Positions 1 to 8,670 of a DNA stretch of 64,000 bases are shown here, in pieces. A model generated the notes under the pieces. The model was given only the letters and a program-made list of their open reading frames with translations. It searched no databases and was not told the DNA's origin. This stretch comes from Pseudoduganella aquatica (GTDB taxonomy: Bacteria > Pseudomonadota > Gammaproteobacteria > Burkholderiales > Burkholderiaceae_D): NCBI RefSeq assembly GCF_009857595.1, contig NZ_WWCU01000002.1:186001-250000 (forward strand), written 5' to 3'. The translations under genes were made by a program, and so were the position numbers. The stretch's first letter is position 1, and every line of letters begins with the position of its first letter.

Positions 1-429
1 ACCGATCGTCTAGGTTTGTGCCCTGCGTGTGTGCCTTTCCTAGCGCTGTTAGATGTAGGATTAACGCTGAATGCACTGGCGACCGGGGATGGGCCGGGAG
101 CGTCGCCAGCTAGTTCGCCAATTCGAAACGCTGTGGCACTGGGACGGCAGGGCGAAGCATCTGTATGCAGTGCCTTCGACATTGGAGTGAGAAGAACAAT
201 CAAGGTGAATGGACGTAGGCGAATACCTGATGGCATATCAGAGGATGCCGTTAATGAAGTTAAAAATGTCGCGAAATTGAGTTTTTCTAGACAGTTGCGA
301 GACTATTCTGACTTCGCTAAAGATAATGCGCTCAAGTTTAATCTCTATACCCGGCAAGGCACGAACTTATCTGCTCCTTTACAGAATGCCGTAGACATCG
401 GCCTAATTAACCGTTTATTGATTCCGTAA
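1..429 (+). CDS. C-terminal end of an Rhs-family polymorphic toxin (nuclease tip), 5' end outside the window
   Basis: The frame is open from base 1, so this is the 3' end of a longer gene. The first residues, TDRLGL, match the (D)PxGL signature that closes Rhs cores; what follows is therefore the variable toxin tip. A PD-(D/E)XK-type nuclease pattern is visible: Asp of P-D-G at 229-231, Glu at 256-258 and Lys at 262-264 in the string NEVKN, followed by a QLRDY helix. This resembles the Tox-REase-7 class of restriction-endonuclease-fold toxins (family call from motif memory, not a search). Known role of the class: DNA cleavage in a competing cell after delivery by type VI or a related route. 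The segment is AT-richer than the rest of the window, as is common for exchangeable toxin tips. A TTG at 16 is only an apparent start. Confidence 0.72.
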   Translation, partial: TDRLGLCPACVPFLALLDVGLTLNALATGDGPGASPASSPIRNAVALGRQGEASVCSAFDIGVRRTIKVNGRRRIPDGISEDAVNEVKNVAKLSFSRQLRDYSDFAKDNALKFNLYTRQGTNLSAPLQNAVDIGLINRLLIP

Positions 430-1121
430 TGAAAAACAGTAAAGAAAAGGCCCCTATCCGCGACCGTATGACGGATGATGAGCTTGAAAACGTAAGAGCT
501 AGCGATTTGTCTCGACTTAAGCTGGATGATGACGAAAAATCCCGATTGCGTGAGATAAACCGAAGGCTCGATGACGAACGATTGTTACGTTCAGCAAGGC
601 TGGCAGTTGAGGCGGCGCCGTTGATCGCAGAGCTTAAAGAGGCCGGAATGAATGTCCGCTCTGTTTGGGATCTGGTGAACACAGCAGAGAGCTATGCGAA
701 CGCTGTTCCAGTGCTGCTAAAACATCTCCAGATGCCGTATTCGGATCGCACGCGGGAAGGTATTGCCCGCGCCCTCGCTGTGCGGGATCCTCAAGTCAGG
801 AATGCATGGCCGCTATTGGTTGAAGAGTATCGTAAGGCGAAATCCGGACTCGGATTTAAAGCGCCCGGTGACGACAAGATGTACGAACTGGGCGCCAAGG
901 ATGGCCTTGCCTGCACGCTGTCAGCCGCCTTTTCGAAAGACCGCCTGCCTGAATATATCGAACTGCTGCGAGACCGAAGCAATGGGCCAAGTCGCCTGTT
1001 GCTTTTGTCTGCACTGCGGCGATCTAAAGATCCGGTCGTTCTGCGCCTGCTAGAGGATCTCGCCAGCGATCCCGATTTGACGGAAGAGTTGTTGTCGTGG
1101 GGGCGGTTTAGGACGCATTAA
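429..1121 (+). CDS. HEAT-repeat-like protein, probable immunity protein for the upstream Rhs toxin
   Basis: 230 aa. The ATG shares one base with the toxin stop (TAATG), the coupling expected of a toxin-immunity pair. The N-terminal ~75 residues are highly charged and helical; the remainder shows two or three amphipathic helical pairs of HEAT/Armadillo character (around residues 95-140 and 175-225, for example VRDPQVRNAWPLLVEEY). No enzyme motif or signal peptide is visible, so it would be cytoplasmic. Many immunity proteins are unrecognised small proteins placed directly after the toxin tip, and position is the main argument here. GC content is low at the start and rises toward the 3' end. 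It could also be an unrelated hypothetical protein. Confidence 0.55.
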   Translation: MKNSKEKAPIRDRMTDDELENVRASDLSRLKLDDDEKSRLREINRRLDDERLLRSARLAVEAAPLIAELKEAGMNVRSVWDLVNTAESYANAVPVLLKHLQMPYSDRTREGIARALAVRDPQVRNAWPLLVEEYRKAKSGLGFKAPGDDKMYELGAKDGLACTLSAAFSKDRLPEYIELLRDRSNGPSRLLLLSALRRSKDPVVLRLLEDLASDPDLTEELLSWGRFRTH

Positions 1122-1294
1122 GGTGAGTGGAAGGCGACAGCAGAGTTGGCGAATCTGGTCGGCATGCCATGTTGCCGCCAAGGTGCAGCTGCCGCGTGCC
1201 TGCGCGTGCACTCGCTGGCAACTGCGCGCCATGGCCGGGCGCATGTGGCGCACACTGACCTGCTGCACGGCGCCTACCGCGCCCGGAGGGGGAA

Positions 1295-1786
1295 ATGATG
1301 AGAACATTGGACGACAACGCCATGCGGCTGGTGCTGCAAATTCTGGCGCGCGGGCAGGAAATGAGCCTGGCCACGCTGCGCCCGGACGGCTATCCGCAGG
1401 CCACCACGCTGAACTACGCCAGCAGGGGATTGACGCTTTACGCAGCCATCGGCCTGGGCAGCCAGAAAGCGCACAATATTCAGGAGCACAAGCAGGTGTC
1501 GCTTACCATTTCACCCCCGGCTCAGCCGGGAAGCGAAATACAGGCCTTGTCGATCGGCGGGCTGGCCAGCTTCGTAAAAGGAGAGGAGCATACCGTCGAT
1601 GTGTCGGCACGCCTGCTGCAGCGCTATCCGCAGTTCCGCCATGTGCTGTCCGGCACGCAGGGCCATCCGTGGGGCGGCATCGTGTTTCTGCGCATCGATC
1701 CGCAGGTGGTGTCGCTGCTCGACTACACCAAGGGTTTTGGCCATACCGAATTGTTCAAGGTGCAGGACATCGCCGTGCCTGCTTAG
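1295..1786 (+). CDS. Pyridoxamine 5'-phosphate oxidase-family (PPOX) flavoprotein
   Basis: 163 aa. The N-terminal half has the split-barrel PPOX pattern: MSLATLRPDGYPQATTLNY (a strand, a turn with G-x-P, then a strand) followed by LYAAIGLGSQKAHNI, where Ser-x-Lys lies at the expected FMN-phosphate-binding position. The family binds FMN or F420 and includes oxidoreductases and general-stress proteins; the substrate cannot be told. A strong ribosome site (GGAGGGGG, about 1285-1292) sits just upstream of tandem ATGs at 1295 and 1298. The 3' end overlaps the stop of the convergent histidine kinase by four bases. The 173 bases upstream of it contain no recognisable gene. Confidence 0.72.
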   Translation: MMRTLDDNAMRLVLQILARGQEMSLATLRPDGYPQATTLNYASRGLTLYAAIGLGSQKAHNIQEHKQVSLTISPPAQPGSEIQALSIGGLASFVKGEEHTVDVSARLLQRYPQFRHVLSGTQGHPWGGIVFLRIDPQVVSLLDYTKGFGHTELFKVQDIAVPA

Positions 1787-2916
1787 CCGGGCAGGCTGCA
1801 ACGCGGCAGGTTGACGGTGAACACGCAGCCGGTGCCCGGCACGTCGCGCACCGACAGCGTGCCGCCGCTGGCGATGACGGCGTTTTGCGCTATCGTCAGG
1901 CCCAGCCCCAGGCCGCTGCGGTCTTTGCCATGCTGCGAGAACGGCTGGAACATGGAGGCGGCGGCGCCGGCGGGCAGGCCGCCGCAGTGGTCGTGCACTT
2001 CGATCAGGATGCGCTCCCCCGCAGCCATGGCAAGCAGCGTCACCTGGGAATGGGGCGGCGAAAATTTGAAGGCGTTCTGCAATAAATTCGCCACCGCCGC
2101 GAGCAGCAGTGCGCGGTTGCCGGCAATGGCCAGGCCGGCCTGCACCGGCGATGCCACCAGGGTGCAGCCCCGGCTGCGGGCCGTCAGCTCGGCGGTGCCA
2201 TGGACTTCGCTGATGAACTCGTCCAGCGCAAACACCGGCGCAGCCTCCGTCTGCTGGTGCAGCACGCGGATCTCGTCGAGCGCGCCGTCTATCAGCCCGG
2301 CCAGGCCGTGCAGGCTGCGCTCCAGGATGGTGCTGGTGGCGCCTTGCAGGCTCAAGTTGCCGGAGCGTAGCGCGGTGTGCGCCAGCAAGGCCGTGCCAAG
2401 CATATTGCGCGCCTCGTGGGCGAGATAGCCCAGGCGTTTGTTGGCGTCGCTGGTGTGCTGGTCCGAGATGTCGGACTCGCGCTGGCGGCTGAATTCCGTG
2501 ACCGCGTCGGCAATCGCATTGTCCAGGCAGCGGTTCAGCGTGCGGAACTCGTCCACCTCGAACGGCGTGCCGGACTCCACCGCCAGGTCGGTGATGGCCT
2601 GGCACAGGTCGCCATAGGTATGCACAGCCTCATTGACCGTGAAGCCCAGCGTCAGCAATTCCTTGCCGTGCTGTGCCGCCGTCACGCCGATCTCGCTGGC
2701 GGACAAGGCGCCGCCAGCCGGGCCGGAAATCCTCAGGCTTTCGGCCTGGCCGTCGCCTTGCTCGGCCTGCAGCGTGCGTATCAGCTGATCCAGGAATAGA
2801 GGGATGCCGTATTCGAGTTGCACCTGCGTGACGGAAGGCGCCTGCCGCTGGAGTACTTTGGCCTTGCAGCGTTCTATCAAGTCGCTGCGGGAATCAGACA
2901 GGAAAGTGTGCAACAT
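1783..2916 (-). CDS. Soluble sensor histidine kinase
   Basis: 377 aa, no membrane segment. Residues 1-150 form a helical N-terminal sensory region resembling the RsbRD/RsbU-N type (QLEYGIPLFLDQLI, then a GFTVNEAVHTYGDLCQAI block). The phosphoacceptor is His167 in the H-box LAHEARNML. The ATPase half carries the N box NLLQNAFKFS, G1 box DHCGGLP and G2 box GLGLGLTIAQ. No response regulator lies next to it, so the partner must be elsewhere. It is convergent with the PPOX gene and divergent from the small gene at 3055, with about 140 bp of shared upstream DNA. The signal is unknown. Confidence 0.82.
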   Translation of the reverse strand: MLHTFLSDSRSDLIERCKAKVLQRQAPSVTQVQLEYGIPLFLDQLIRTLQAEQGDGQAESLRISGPAGGALSASEIGVTAAQHGKELLTLGFTVNEAVHTYGDLCQAITDLAVESGTPFEVDEFRTLNRCLDNAIADAVTEFSRQRESDISDQHTSDANKRLGYLAHEARNMLGTALLAHTALRSGNLSLQGATSTILERSLHGLAGLIDGALDEIRVLHQQTEAAPVFALDEFISEVHGTAELTARSRGCTLVASPVQAGLAIAGNRALLLAAVANLLQNAFKFSPPHSQVTLLAMAAGERILIEVHDHCGGLPAGAAASMFQPFSQHGKDRSGLGLGLTIAQNAVIASGGTLSVRDVPGTGCVFTVNLPRCSLPG

Positions 2917-3054
2917 GGGATATCTCCTGATTCTTGCTTGGAAATATAGAGGGATCGGCGGCCCAATGTGAGATGCAGCGCAGATGCAGACGCGGAAAGC
3001 GCGTTAAATCGTCTGGCTGTCTTGTTTTATTTTATTCACTCCATAGGGAATTTC

Positions 3055-3519
3055 ATGTCCGATAACATAGCGAAAGCGTTGGAAAAGCAGGGCATGCCGG
3101 CTGCGGAGCAGCTTGAACTGTTGAACCTGGCCCTGGACGCGGCACTGGATTGCCTGACCGGCCTGGTCGCCATGAATAGCGCCCTGGCACGCACCGTGGC
3201 CGAAAGCGAGCAGCAAATCGCCGCTTCCCTGGCGCTGGTGAGCCGTATCGCCGGGCTGGCCGGCCTGCATGCGCAGCCATCCCCCCGCCAGCACAGCGCC
3301 GAACTGCGCGCGATTCTGCTGGCAACGAATGAGGATTTCTCCTCGGCCGTCGATTTCAATGCATGGAGAAAAAGACATCAAATCTCCACCCAGGCGGCCA
3401 GCGTCTTGAGGAGCCATCAACATATTGCCCCTGCGGAGCCCATCAGGCAAGCAGCCTCGTCTGCTCAGAAAGACAGCGAGGCCGCAGAACTCATTATGCA
3501 GGATGAGGGCGGGCACTGA
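3055..3519 (+). CDS. Hypothetical small helical protein
   Basis: 154 aa, unrecognised. The frame is open upstream to 2968, but ATG 3055, preceded by AGGGA, is the best start. Residues 1-60 are strongly helical (EQLELLNLALDAALDCLTGL, then a run with many Ala and Glu), like a four-helix or coiled-coil segment; the C-terminal third is polar and probably disordered. No signal peptide or membrane segment. It is divergent from the histidine kinase at 1783-2916 and may share its control region. Its reality rests on codon usage and the fact that no better frame exists here. Confidence 0.5.
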   Translation: MSDNIAKALEKQGMPAAEQLELLNLALDAALDCLTGLVAMNSALARTVAESEQQIAASLALVSRIAGLAGLHAQPSPRQHSAELRAILLATNEDFSSAVDFNAWRKRHQISTQAASVLRSHQHIAPAEPIRQAASSAQKDSEAAELIMQDEGGH

Positions 3520-3558
3520 ACTGCTTTTCAGCGCCGCGCAGCCTGCCTGTAAATGTAT

Positions 3559-5533
3559 TCATACTTTCCAATTCGAAAAATTCATCGCAGCCATCGAGGC
3601 TTGCTCGCGCTTGAGCAGGTTGGAGAATTGCTCCGCCTGCAAGGGGTGGCTGAATAAAAAGCCTTGCACGGCTTCACAGCGCATGGTTTGCAGATAGGCC
3701 AGCTCGGACTCCAGCTCCACTCCTTCGGCCACGATGGTTTTCCCCAGGCTCTGCCCCATGGCGATCACCGCGCCGGCCAGCATGCTGCCCTCCTGGGGGC
3801 CATTGATGCTCTGGACGAAGGACCGGTCTATTTTCACCACGTCGATGGGCAGGAAGTTCAGATAGCTCAAACTGGAATAGCCAGTGCCGAAATCGTCGAG
3901 CGCCAGCGTCACGCCCATGAGCTTGAGCTGGCGCAGGGTTTCGGCGCAACTGGCGGCGTCCCGCATCAGGACGCTTTCGGTGATTTCGAGCTGCAAATGC
4001 CGCGCGGGCAAGCCGGACTGGGCCAGCACTTCGCGCACATTGGCCAGGAACTCGGGGTGGCAGAATTCCAGCGTGGAGACGTTGACCGCCACATCCACCC
4101 ACGCCGAGCCTGCGCTTTTCCACTGCTGCGCCTGCATGCACGCGGTCAGCAGCACCCAGCGCCCCATATTGACGATCAGGCCGAATTCCTCCGCGATGGG
4201 AATAAAGCGGTCGGGCATGAGCAGGCCCCATTCCGGGTGATTCCAGCGCATCAGCGCCTCGGCGCCGCAGATGCGTCCGCTGCGCAGGTCGACCTTGGGC
4301 TGATAGTACAGCTCCAGTTCGCCGCGCAGCAGCGCATGGCGCAAGCTCGATTCGATGGCTTGCCGTTCGACCGCGCGCGTGTTCATGGCCGGGGTGAAGA
4401 ACTGGTAGTTGTTGCGCCCGGCGCTCTTGGCCTGGTACATGGCCGTGTCCGCATTTTTCAGCAAGGCCTCGGTATCGAGCCCGTCGAAGGGGCACAGGCT
4501 GATGCCGATGCTGCAGGTGATGTACAGTTCGTGGCCCAGTATCATGTGCGGCGCGGCCAGCGCCTGCAGGATTTTTTCCGCCAGCTGGGCGGCGGCCGCC
4601 GCTTGCGCGCCGTCGGGAACCAGCAGCACGAATTCGTCGCCGCCCTGGCGGCTCACGGTGTCGGACGCGCGCACGCAGGCGGTCAGGCGGCGCGCGATCG
4701 ATTGCAGCAGGCGGTCGCCGGTCCCGTGGCCGAGGGCGTCATTGACGCTTGAAGTTGTCCAGGTCCAGGAAGAACAGGGCGAAATTGCTGCCGTCGCGCT
4801 CGGCAAGCAGGGTCGCTTGCGCAATGCGGTCGTTCAGCAGCATGCGGTTGGGCAAGTCAGTCAGGAAATCATGGTAGGCCAGGTGCCCCATCTGTTCGTT
4901 CGCCTGCTGCGCCGTGACCTTGCCCGCTTCGGCCTCGAAGCAGGACTGCACCAGTTTTTCGTTCACCTGCCACAGCCGCTGCAAGCGCTGCTCCAGCATG
5001 GCGCGCTGCTCGGCGCGCTTTTGCCCGATGCGCCCACGCCGCATCGCCGAGCGCTCGCGGGCGCCGCCGGCACGCCGCTCCTCGAGCCGGCGCTCGGGCC
5101 GGCCGGCGCCTGCCGGCTGGCTGGCGGACGCCGCCGGCAGCGCCGGTGCGTCTTCGCCCCAGGCCGCGTGCAGCAGGGTGCTGGTCATCTGTTCGCCCAG
5201 CAGGATGGCCAGGCTGTCTATCATGCCCAGGAATACATGGCGGCCGGCAAAGGCAATTTCTATCGGGGCGCGCCCATCGGCGCTGTCGCGCAGCACCGCG
5301 ATCAGGTCGCCGGGGCTGGCGGGGGGGCTGCGCTGTTTTAGCCAGGGGTAGCGGCTGCGCGCCTGGTGCACGCTGCGGCTGAAAATAATGCAAAACCCCG
5401 CGTTGCCTATGAACGGGACCAGTTCCCTGGCCGCCGCCTCGGCCATGCCGATGGCAAGCTCTGCTATGCCATTCCGGCGGGCCGGGTCCAGCTGCGTCCG
5501 GATGGACTGCCGTAGTGCCTCAATTGCGTCCAT
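3559..5533 (-). pseudogene. GGDEF-EAL c-di-GMP protein interrupted by a frameshift
   Basis: Two consecutive minus-strand frames make one protein of about 660 aa. The first part starts at ATG 5533 (AGGAG just upstream) and holds an N-terminal domain of about 130 aa, a linker rich in Arg/Glu, then the start of a GGDEF domain (LTDLPNRMLLNDRI, FFLDLDNFK). It stops at TGA 4739. The second frame resumes exactly where the domain should continue (VNDALGHGTGDRLL), keeps the active-site motif GGDEF, and runs through a full EAL domain with EALMRW and DDFGTGYSSL to 3559. A two-base loss (GTGT to GT after AAGC) would explain the break. Both catalytic motifs are intact, so the lesion looks recent or is a sequencing error. 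The N-terminal domain is also encoded alone at 7036-7452. Confidence 0.8.
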
Positions 5534-5572
5534 CACATCTCCTGGTCCGGAATGGGCGCAGCCCATCCCGCC

Positions 5573-7039
5573 TCACTGTGCCGCCCGGCTGGCGCTGGGG
5601 TGGCCCGATAGCAGGCCTTCAAATGGCATACGCTGGGCGCCGATTTCTATGCCCTGGTCGCTGATGGTGTAATTGCGCAGATCCGTGCTGTGCCCGCTGC
5701 CGCGCACCTTGACCACGGAAATGACTTTCTGCAGACGGCCGCCGATTTCGGCGTAGCGCATGGCGATGATGGCGTCGGCCAGGAAGGAAGTGTCGCTCAG
5801 GCTGAAGCGCATGTCGGTGAAGCGGTCTTCCATGCCCATGGTCACCAGCACCGTCACATTCAGCGCGGCCAGCGTGGCCAGGACGCGGAAGATCGAGGCG
5901 CGGAAGTCCTGCGCGAACTCCGGCGCCAGGGACAGCCCTAGTTCGGACAGGGAATCGATCACCACGCGGGTGGCGCCGGTGCGCGCAATTTCCTGCACCA
6001 GGTCGTCCAGCACATTCTCAATGGACAGGTCTAGCGAGCGGGTGGCCACCACGGTGACCTGGCCGGCGCCGATCAGGGCGGCCAGGCGGTGATTGCGGCA
6101 ATGCGAAGGCATTTTTTCAAAGCTGGCCAGCACGCCGTGCCCGCCTTGGCGCGCACCTTCCTCCAGGAAGGCCGTGGCCAGGATGGTCTTGCCGGAGCCC
6201 GAAGGCCCGACCACCAGGGCCGCATGGCCTTGCGGCAGGCCGCCGTTCAGCAGTTCGTCCAGCATGGCAATGCCCGTGCCCACCCGCGCCGTGGCGCCGT
6301 CTTCCTGCGCGGCATAATAAGAAGGCGGCAAGGAAGGCAGGGTGCGCGGATAGACTTTCAGGCCGTCCCCGGTGATGCGGAAGGTGTGCGCGCCGCCCAT
6401 GTGGGCGTGGCCGCGCATTTTCACCACGCGCATTTTGCGCACCACGGCGTTGCCCTCCATATGCTGGGCCAGGCAGATCAGGCCGTCGGCCACGGTCATC
6501 ACCGGATGGGCTTCGATTTCGTTGAAGGAATATTCCCCGATCAGGAAGGTGGTTGCCTGCCAGCTCGCCATGGAGGTGCCCAGTTCCTGCACAAACTGCT
6601 GCAGATCGGCGATGCCCTCGTTGCCCTGGCGCGCAGTCTGGATGACGGAGCGGAAGGAGTCGACAAACACCAGCCTGGGCTCGAAGCTGGCCACTTCCTG
6701 CATGATGCGCGCCAGCACACCGCTGAAATCGCCGGCCCGCAAGTCATCGGCCAGGTTCACGTAGCGCACGCTCGCTTCGACCTTGTTGACGTCGAAGAAG
6801 CTGTAGCGCTGCTGGTAGCGCAGCATTTTCAGCGGCGGCTCGCCCAGTACGGTGAAAAACAGCGCCTTGCAATTGGCCGATGCCAGCGCGAACATGATCT
6901 GGTGGGCCAGGGTGGTCTTGCCGCTGCCCGGCGAGCCAGCGATGACGTTGAACGAGTATTCGCTCAGGCCGCCGCCCAGCAGCGTATCGAGGCCAGGCAC
7001 GCCCGTCGCCAGATACTCGTGGCTGGTAGGGGTAATCAT
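5573..7039 (-). CDS. KaiC-like double RecA-fold ATPase
   Basis: 488 aa with two KaiC domains. Domain 1 has Walker A GSPGSGKTT (residues 35-43) and Walker B RLVFVDSF (about 122-129); domain 2 has Walker A GPSGSGKT (278-285) and Walker B ATRVVIDSLSEL. After each Walker A an acidic residue sits near the catalytic-Glu position of KaiC (VLGEPPLKM; ASFEKMPSH). No KaiA or KaiB is nearby. KaiC-like ATPases outside cyanobacteria are mostly signal-transduction ATPases rather than clocks. The start overlaps the stop of the 7036-7452 gene as ATGA, and the GGDEF-EAL gene follows 39 bp downstream, so the three are probably one operon. This suggests an ATP-driven switch linked to c-di-GMP control; that role is inference. 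Confidence 0.88.
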   Translation of the reverse strand: MITPTSHEYLATGVPGLDTLLGGGLSEYSFNVIAGSPGSGKTTLAHQIMFALASANCKALFFTVLGEPPLKMLRYQQRYSFFDVNKVEASVRYVNLADDLRAGDFSGVLARIMQEVASFEPRLVFVDSFRSVIQTARQGNEGIADLQQFVQELGTSMASWQATTFLIGEYSFNEIEAHPVMTVADGLICLAQHMEGNAVVRKMRVVKMRGHAHMGGAHTFRITGDGLKVYPRTLPSLPPSYYAAQEDGATARVGTGIAMLDELLNGGLPQGHAALVVGPSGSGKTILATAFLEEGARQGGHGVLASFEKMPSHCRNHRLAALIGAGQVTVVATRSLDLSIENVLDDLVQEIARTGATRVVIDSLSELGLSLAPEFAQDFRASIFRVLATLAALNVTVLVTMGMEDRFTDMRFSLSDTSFLADAIIAMRYAEIGGRLQKVISVVKVRGSGHSTDLRNYTISDQGIEIGAQRMPFEGLLSGHPSASRAAQ

Positions 7040-7452
7040 AATGGTTTTCCTTCGGCCGCATTGGCCCAGGCGGTGGTGAGTAAGCGCATCGTGAGCGGCA
7101 GCCCGATCAAGCCGGCCAGCAATCCGGTCAGGGTTTCTATCACGGCAATACCAGCGCGGGCCGCCTGCTCGGTGTCGGCCGATGACAAGCTGGCCTGCAG
7201 GGCGGTGAAATGGGTGTCATCGCGTTCCATCGTCGAGAGCGGCGCGAGGCATGCGTGCTGCGCCCGGTTCAGATGCACGCTGCGCAAATACAAGGCGAAA
7301 AATCCGCTGCTACCCATCAAGGGGCGAAAATGAACTGCCAGTTGCTGTAGCGCCCGCACGACCTGGGCGACAACCGCGCTCTGGTTGGCGCCTTCCTCAA
7401 AGGAAAGTACGGACAAGATCAGCAGTTGGCGTTCGTCATCGGATTTGTCCAT
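7036..7452 (-). CDS. Small domain protein of the KaiC module (same domain as the GGDEF-EAL N-terminus)
   Basis: 138 aa, first gene of the probable three-gene operon. It lines up by eye with residues 20-125 of the GGDEF-EAL protein: a P-(F/L)-(I/M)-G-x-x-GF block followed by RSVH and a conserved Arg, then a C-terminal helix ending LIG..(L/M)T..LL..AW. I do not recognise the family. It is soluble, mainly helical, and has no catalytic motif that I can see. A natural idea is that it contacts the KaiC-like ATPase, and that the GGDEF-EAL enzyme uses its own copy of the domain to reach the same site. The last four bases overlap the kaiC-like start (ATGA). Confidence 0.6.
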   Translation of the reverse strand: MDKSDDERQLLILSVLSFEEGANQSAVVAQVVRALQQLAVHFRPLMGSSGFFALYLRSVHLNRAQHACLAPLSTMERDDTHFTALQASLSSADTEQAARAGIAVIETLTGLLAGLIGLPLTMRLLTTAWANAAEGKPL

Positions 7453-7636
7453 CGCGAAAAATTATAGTGTTGACTGCGCGCAACCAAATCGCTATTCCAC
7501 AAGTGAATGCAGGGAATGGACGAAGTATGCTCTGTTTTTGAAAGTGAGGCCGCGAATTCTTTATCTCTTTTCAAGCAAACCATTTTTGCAACTCTTTGTG
7601 ATACGCAAAACGATATCAATCCATCTAAAAAATGTA

Positions 7637-7666
7637 TTGGATGGCTATGGCGCTTTCCCCTACTAT
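7637..7666 (+). promoter_or_regulatory. Candidate sigma-70 promoter of the ytfQ operon
   Basis: TTGGAT at 7637-7642 and TACTAT at 7661-7666, separated by 18 bases, about 30 bp before the ytfQ ATG. The whole stretch 7453-7695 is AT-rich and holds no convincing gene (an in-frame extension of ytfQ to 7507 lacks a ribosome site and would destroy the signal peptide). Hexamer matching by eye only. Confidence 0.35.
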
Positions 7667-7695
7667 TGGTGCATAACTATTATTGGAGATTCAGC

Positions 7696-8670
7696 ATGCA
7701 TTTCACTCGCAGGACTATCCTGGGCGCGGCGGTAGCCGCCGCTTGTGTCGCTGTTACCACCGCCGCCGCTCCCGCCTACGCGCAGAAGCCGCTGGTGATC
7801 GGTTTTTCGCAGGTGGGCGCGGAAAGCGAATGGCGCACCGCGAACACCGCTTCGGTCAAGGACGCCGCCAAGAAGGCGGGCGTGACGCTGAAGTTCGCCG
7901 ATGCGCAGCAGCGCCAGGAAAACCAGGTGAAAGCCATCCGCTCCTTCATCGCCCAGCGCGTGGACATCATTGCGTTCTCGCCGGTGGTGGAGTCGGGCTG
8001 GGACACGGTGCTGCGCGAGGCGAAGGCTGCCAAGATTCCGGTGATCCTGACCGACCGCTCGGTCAACGTGAGCGACCCGACGCTGTTCGTGTCGCTGATC
8101 GGTTCCGATTTCGTCGAGGAAGGCCGCAAGGCCGGCCGCTGGCTGGTGGAGTATGCGAAGAAGTCGCCCGCCGCCACGCTGAACATCGTTGAACTGCAGG
8201 GCACCGTGGGCTCGGCGCCTGCCATCGACCGCAAGGCGGGCTTCGAGGAAATCATCAAGGGCAATCCCAAGCTGAAAGTGGTGCGCACCCAGACCGGCGA
8301 CTTCACCCGCGCCAAGGGCAAGGAAGTGATGGAAGCCTTCCTGAAGGCCCAGGGCAAGAGCATCAACGTGCTGTACGCGCACAATGACGACATGGCCATC
8401 GGCGCCATCCAGGCCATCGAGGAAGCGGGCCTGAAGCCGGGCAAGGACATCATCATCATTTCCATCGACGGCGTGAAGGGCGCGTTCGAGGCGATGATCG
8501 CCGGGAAGCTGAACGTGACCGTGGAATGCAGCCCGCTGCTGGGGCCACAGCTGATGGAAGCCGCCGCCGCCGTCAAGGCCGGCAAGGCCATACCGAAGCG
8601 CATCGTGGTGAACGAGGGCGTGTTCCCGGCTGAAGTGGCGGCCAAGGAATTCCCGAACCGGAAGTACTAA
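7696..8670 (+). CDS. ytfQ: Periplasmic galactofuranose-type sugar-binding protein
   Basis: 324 aa, with a signal peptide: Arg-Arg n-region, hydrophobic core AAVAAACVAVTTAAA, cleavage near AYA-Q. Mature sequence opens with the PBP-1 sugar-binding pattern LVIGFSQVGAESEWRTANT and has DIIAFSPVVESGWD and TDRSV, all characteristic of YtfQ. The E. coli YtfQ-YtfR-YtfT-YjfF system imports galactofuranose. ATG 7696 is chosen because GGAG lies eight bases before it. It is followed without a gap by the ATPase (TAATG), then two permeases, so a full importer is present. The neighbouring GH43 enzyme suggests that furanosides released outside the cell are the source of substrate; arabinofuranose is an alternative ligand. 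Confidence 0.88.
   Translation: MHFTRRTILGAAVAAACVAVTTAAAPAYAQKPLVIGFSQVGAESEWRTANTASVKDAAKKAGVTLKFADAQQRQENQVKAIRSFIAQRVDIIAFSPVVESGWDTVLREAKAAKIPVILTDRSVNVSDPTLFVSLIGSDFVEEGRKAGRWLVEYAKKSPAATLNIVELQGTVGSAPAIDRKAGFEEIIKGNPKLKVVRTQTGDFTRAKGKEVMEAFLKAQGKSINVLYAHNDDMAIGAIQAIEEAGLKPGKDIIIISIDGVKGAFEAMIAGKLNVTVECSPLLGPQLMEAAAAVKAGKAIPKRIVVNEGVFPAEVAAKEFPNRKY

Noticed and set aside
1123-2085. 320-codon plus-strand frame spanning the PPOX gene and histidine kinase
   Set aside because: Shifted/antisense shadow with no conserved features; the PPOX gene has its own strong ribosome site.
5573-7039. Possible circadian kaiABC cluster
   Set aside because: No KaiA or KaiB fold nearby; KaiC-like ATPases outside cyanobacteria usually have other roles.
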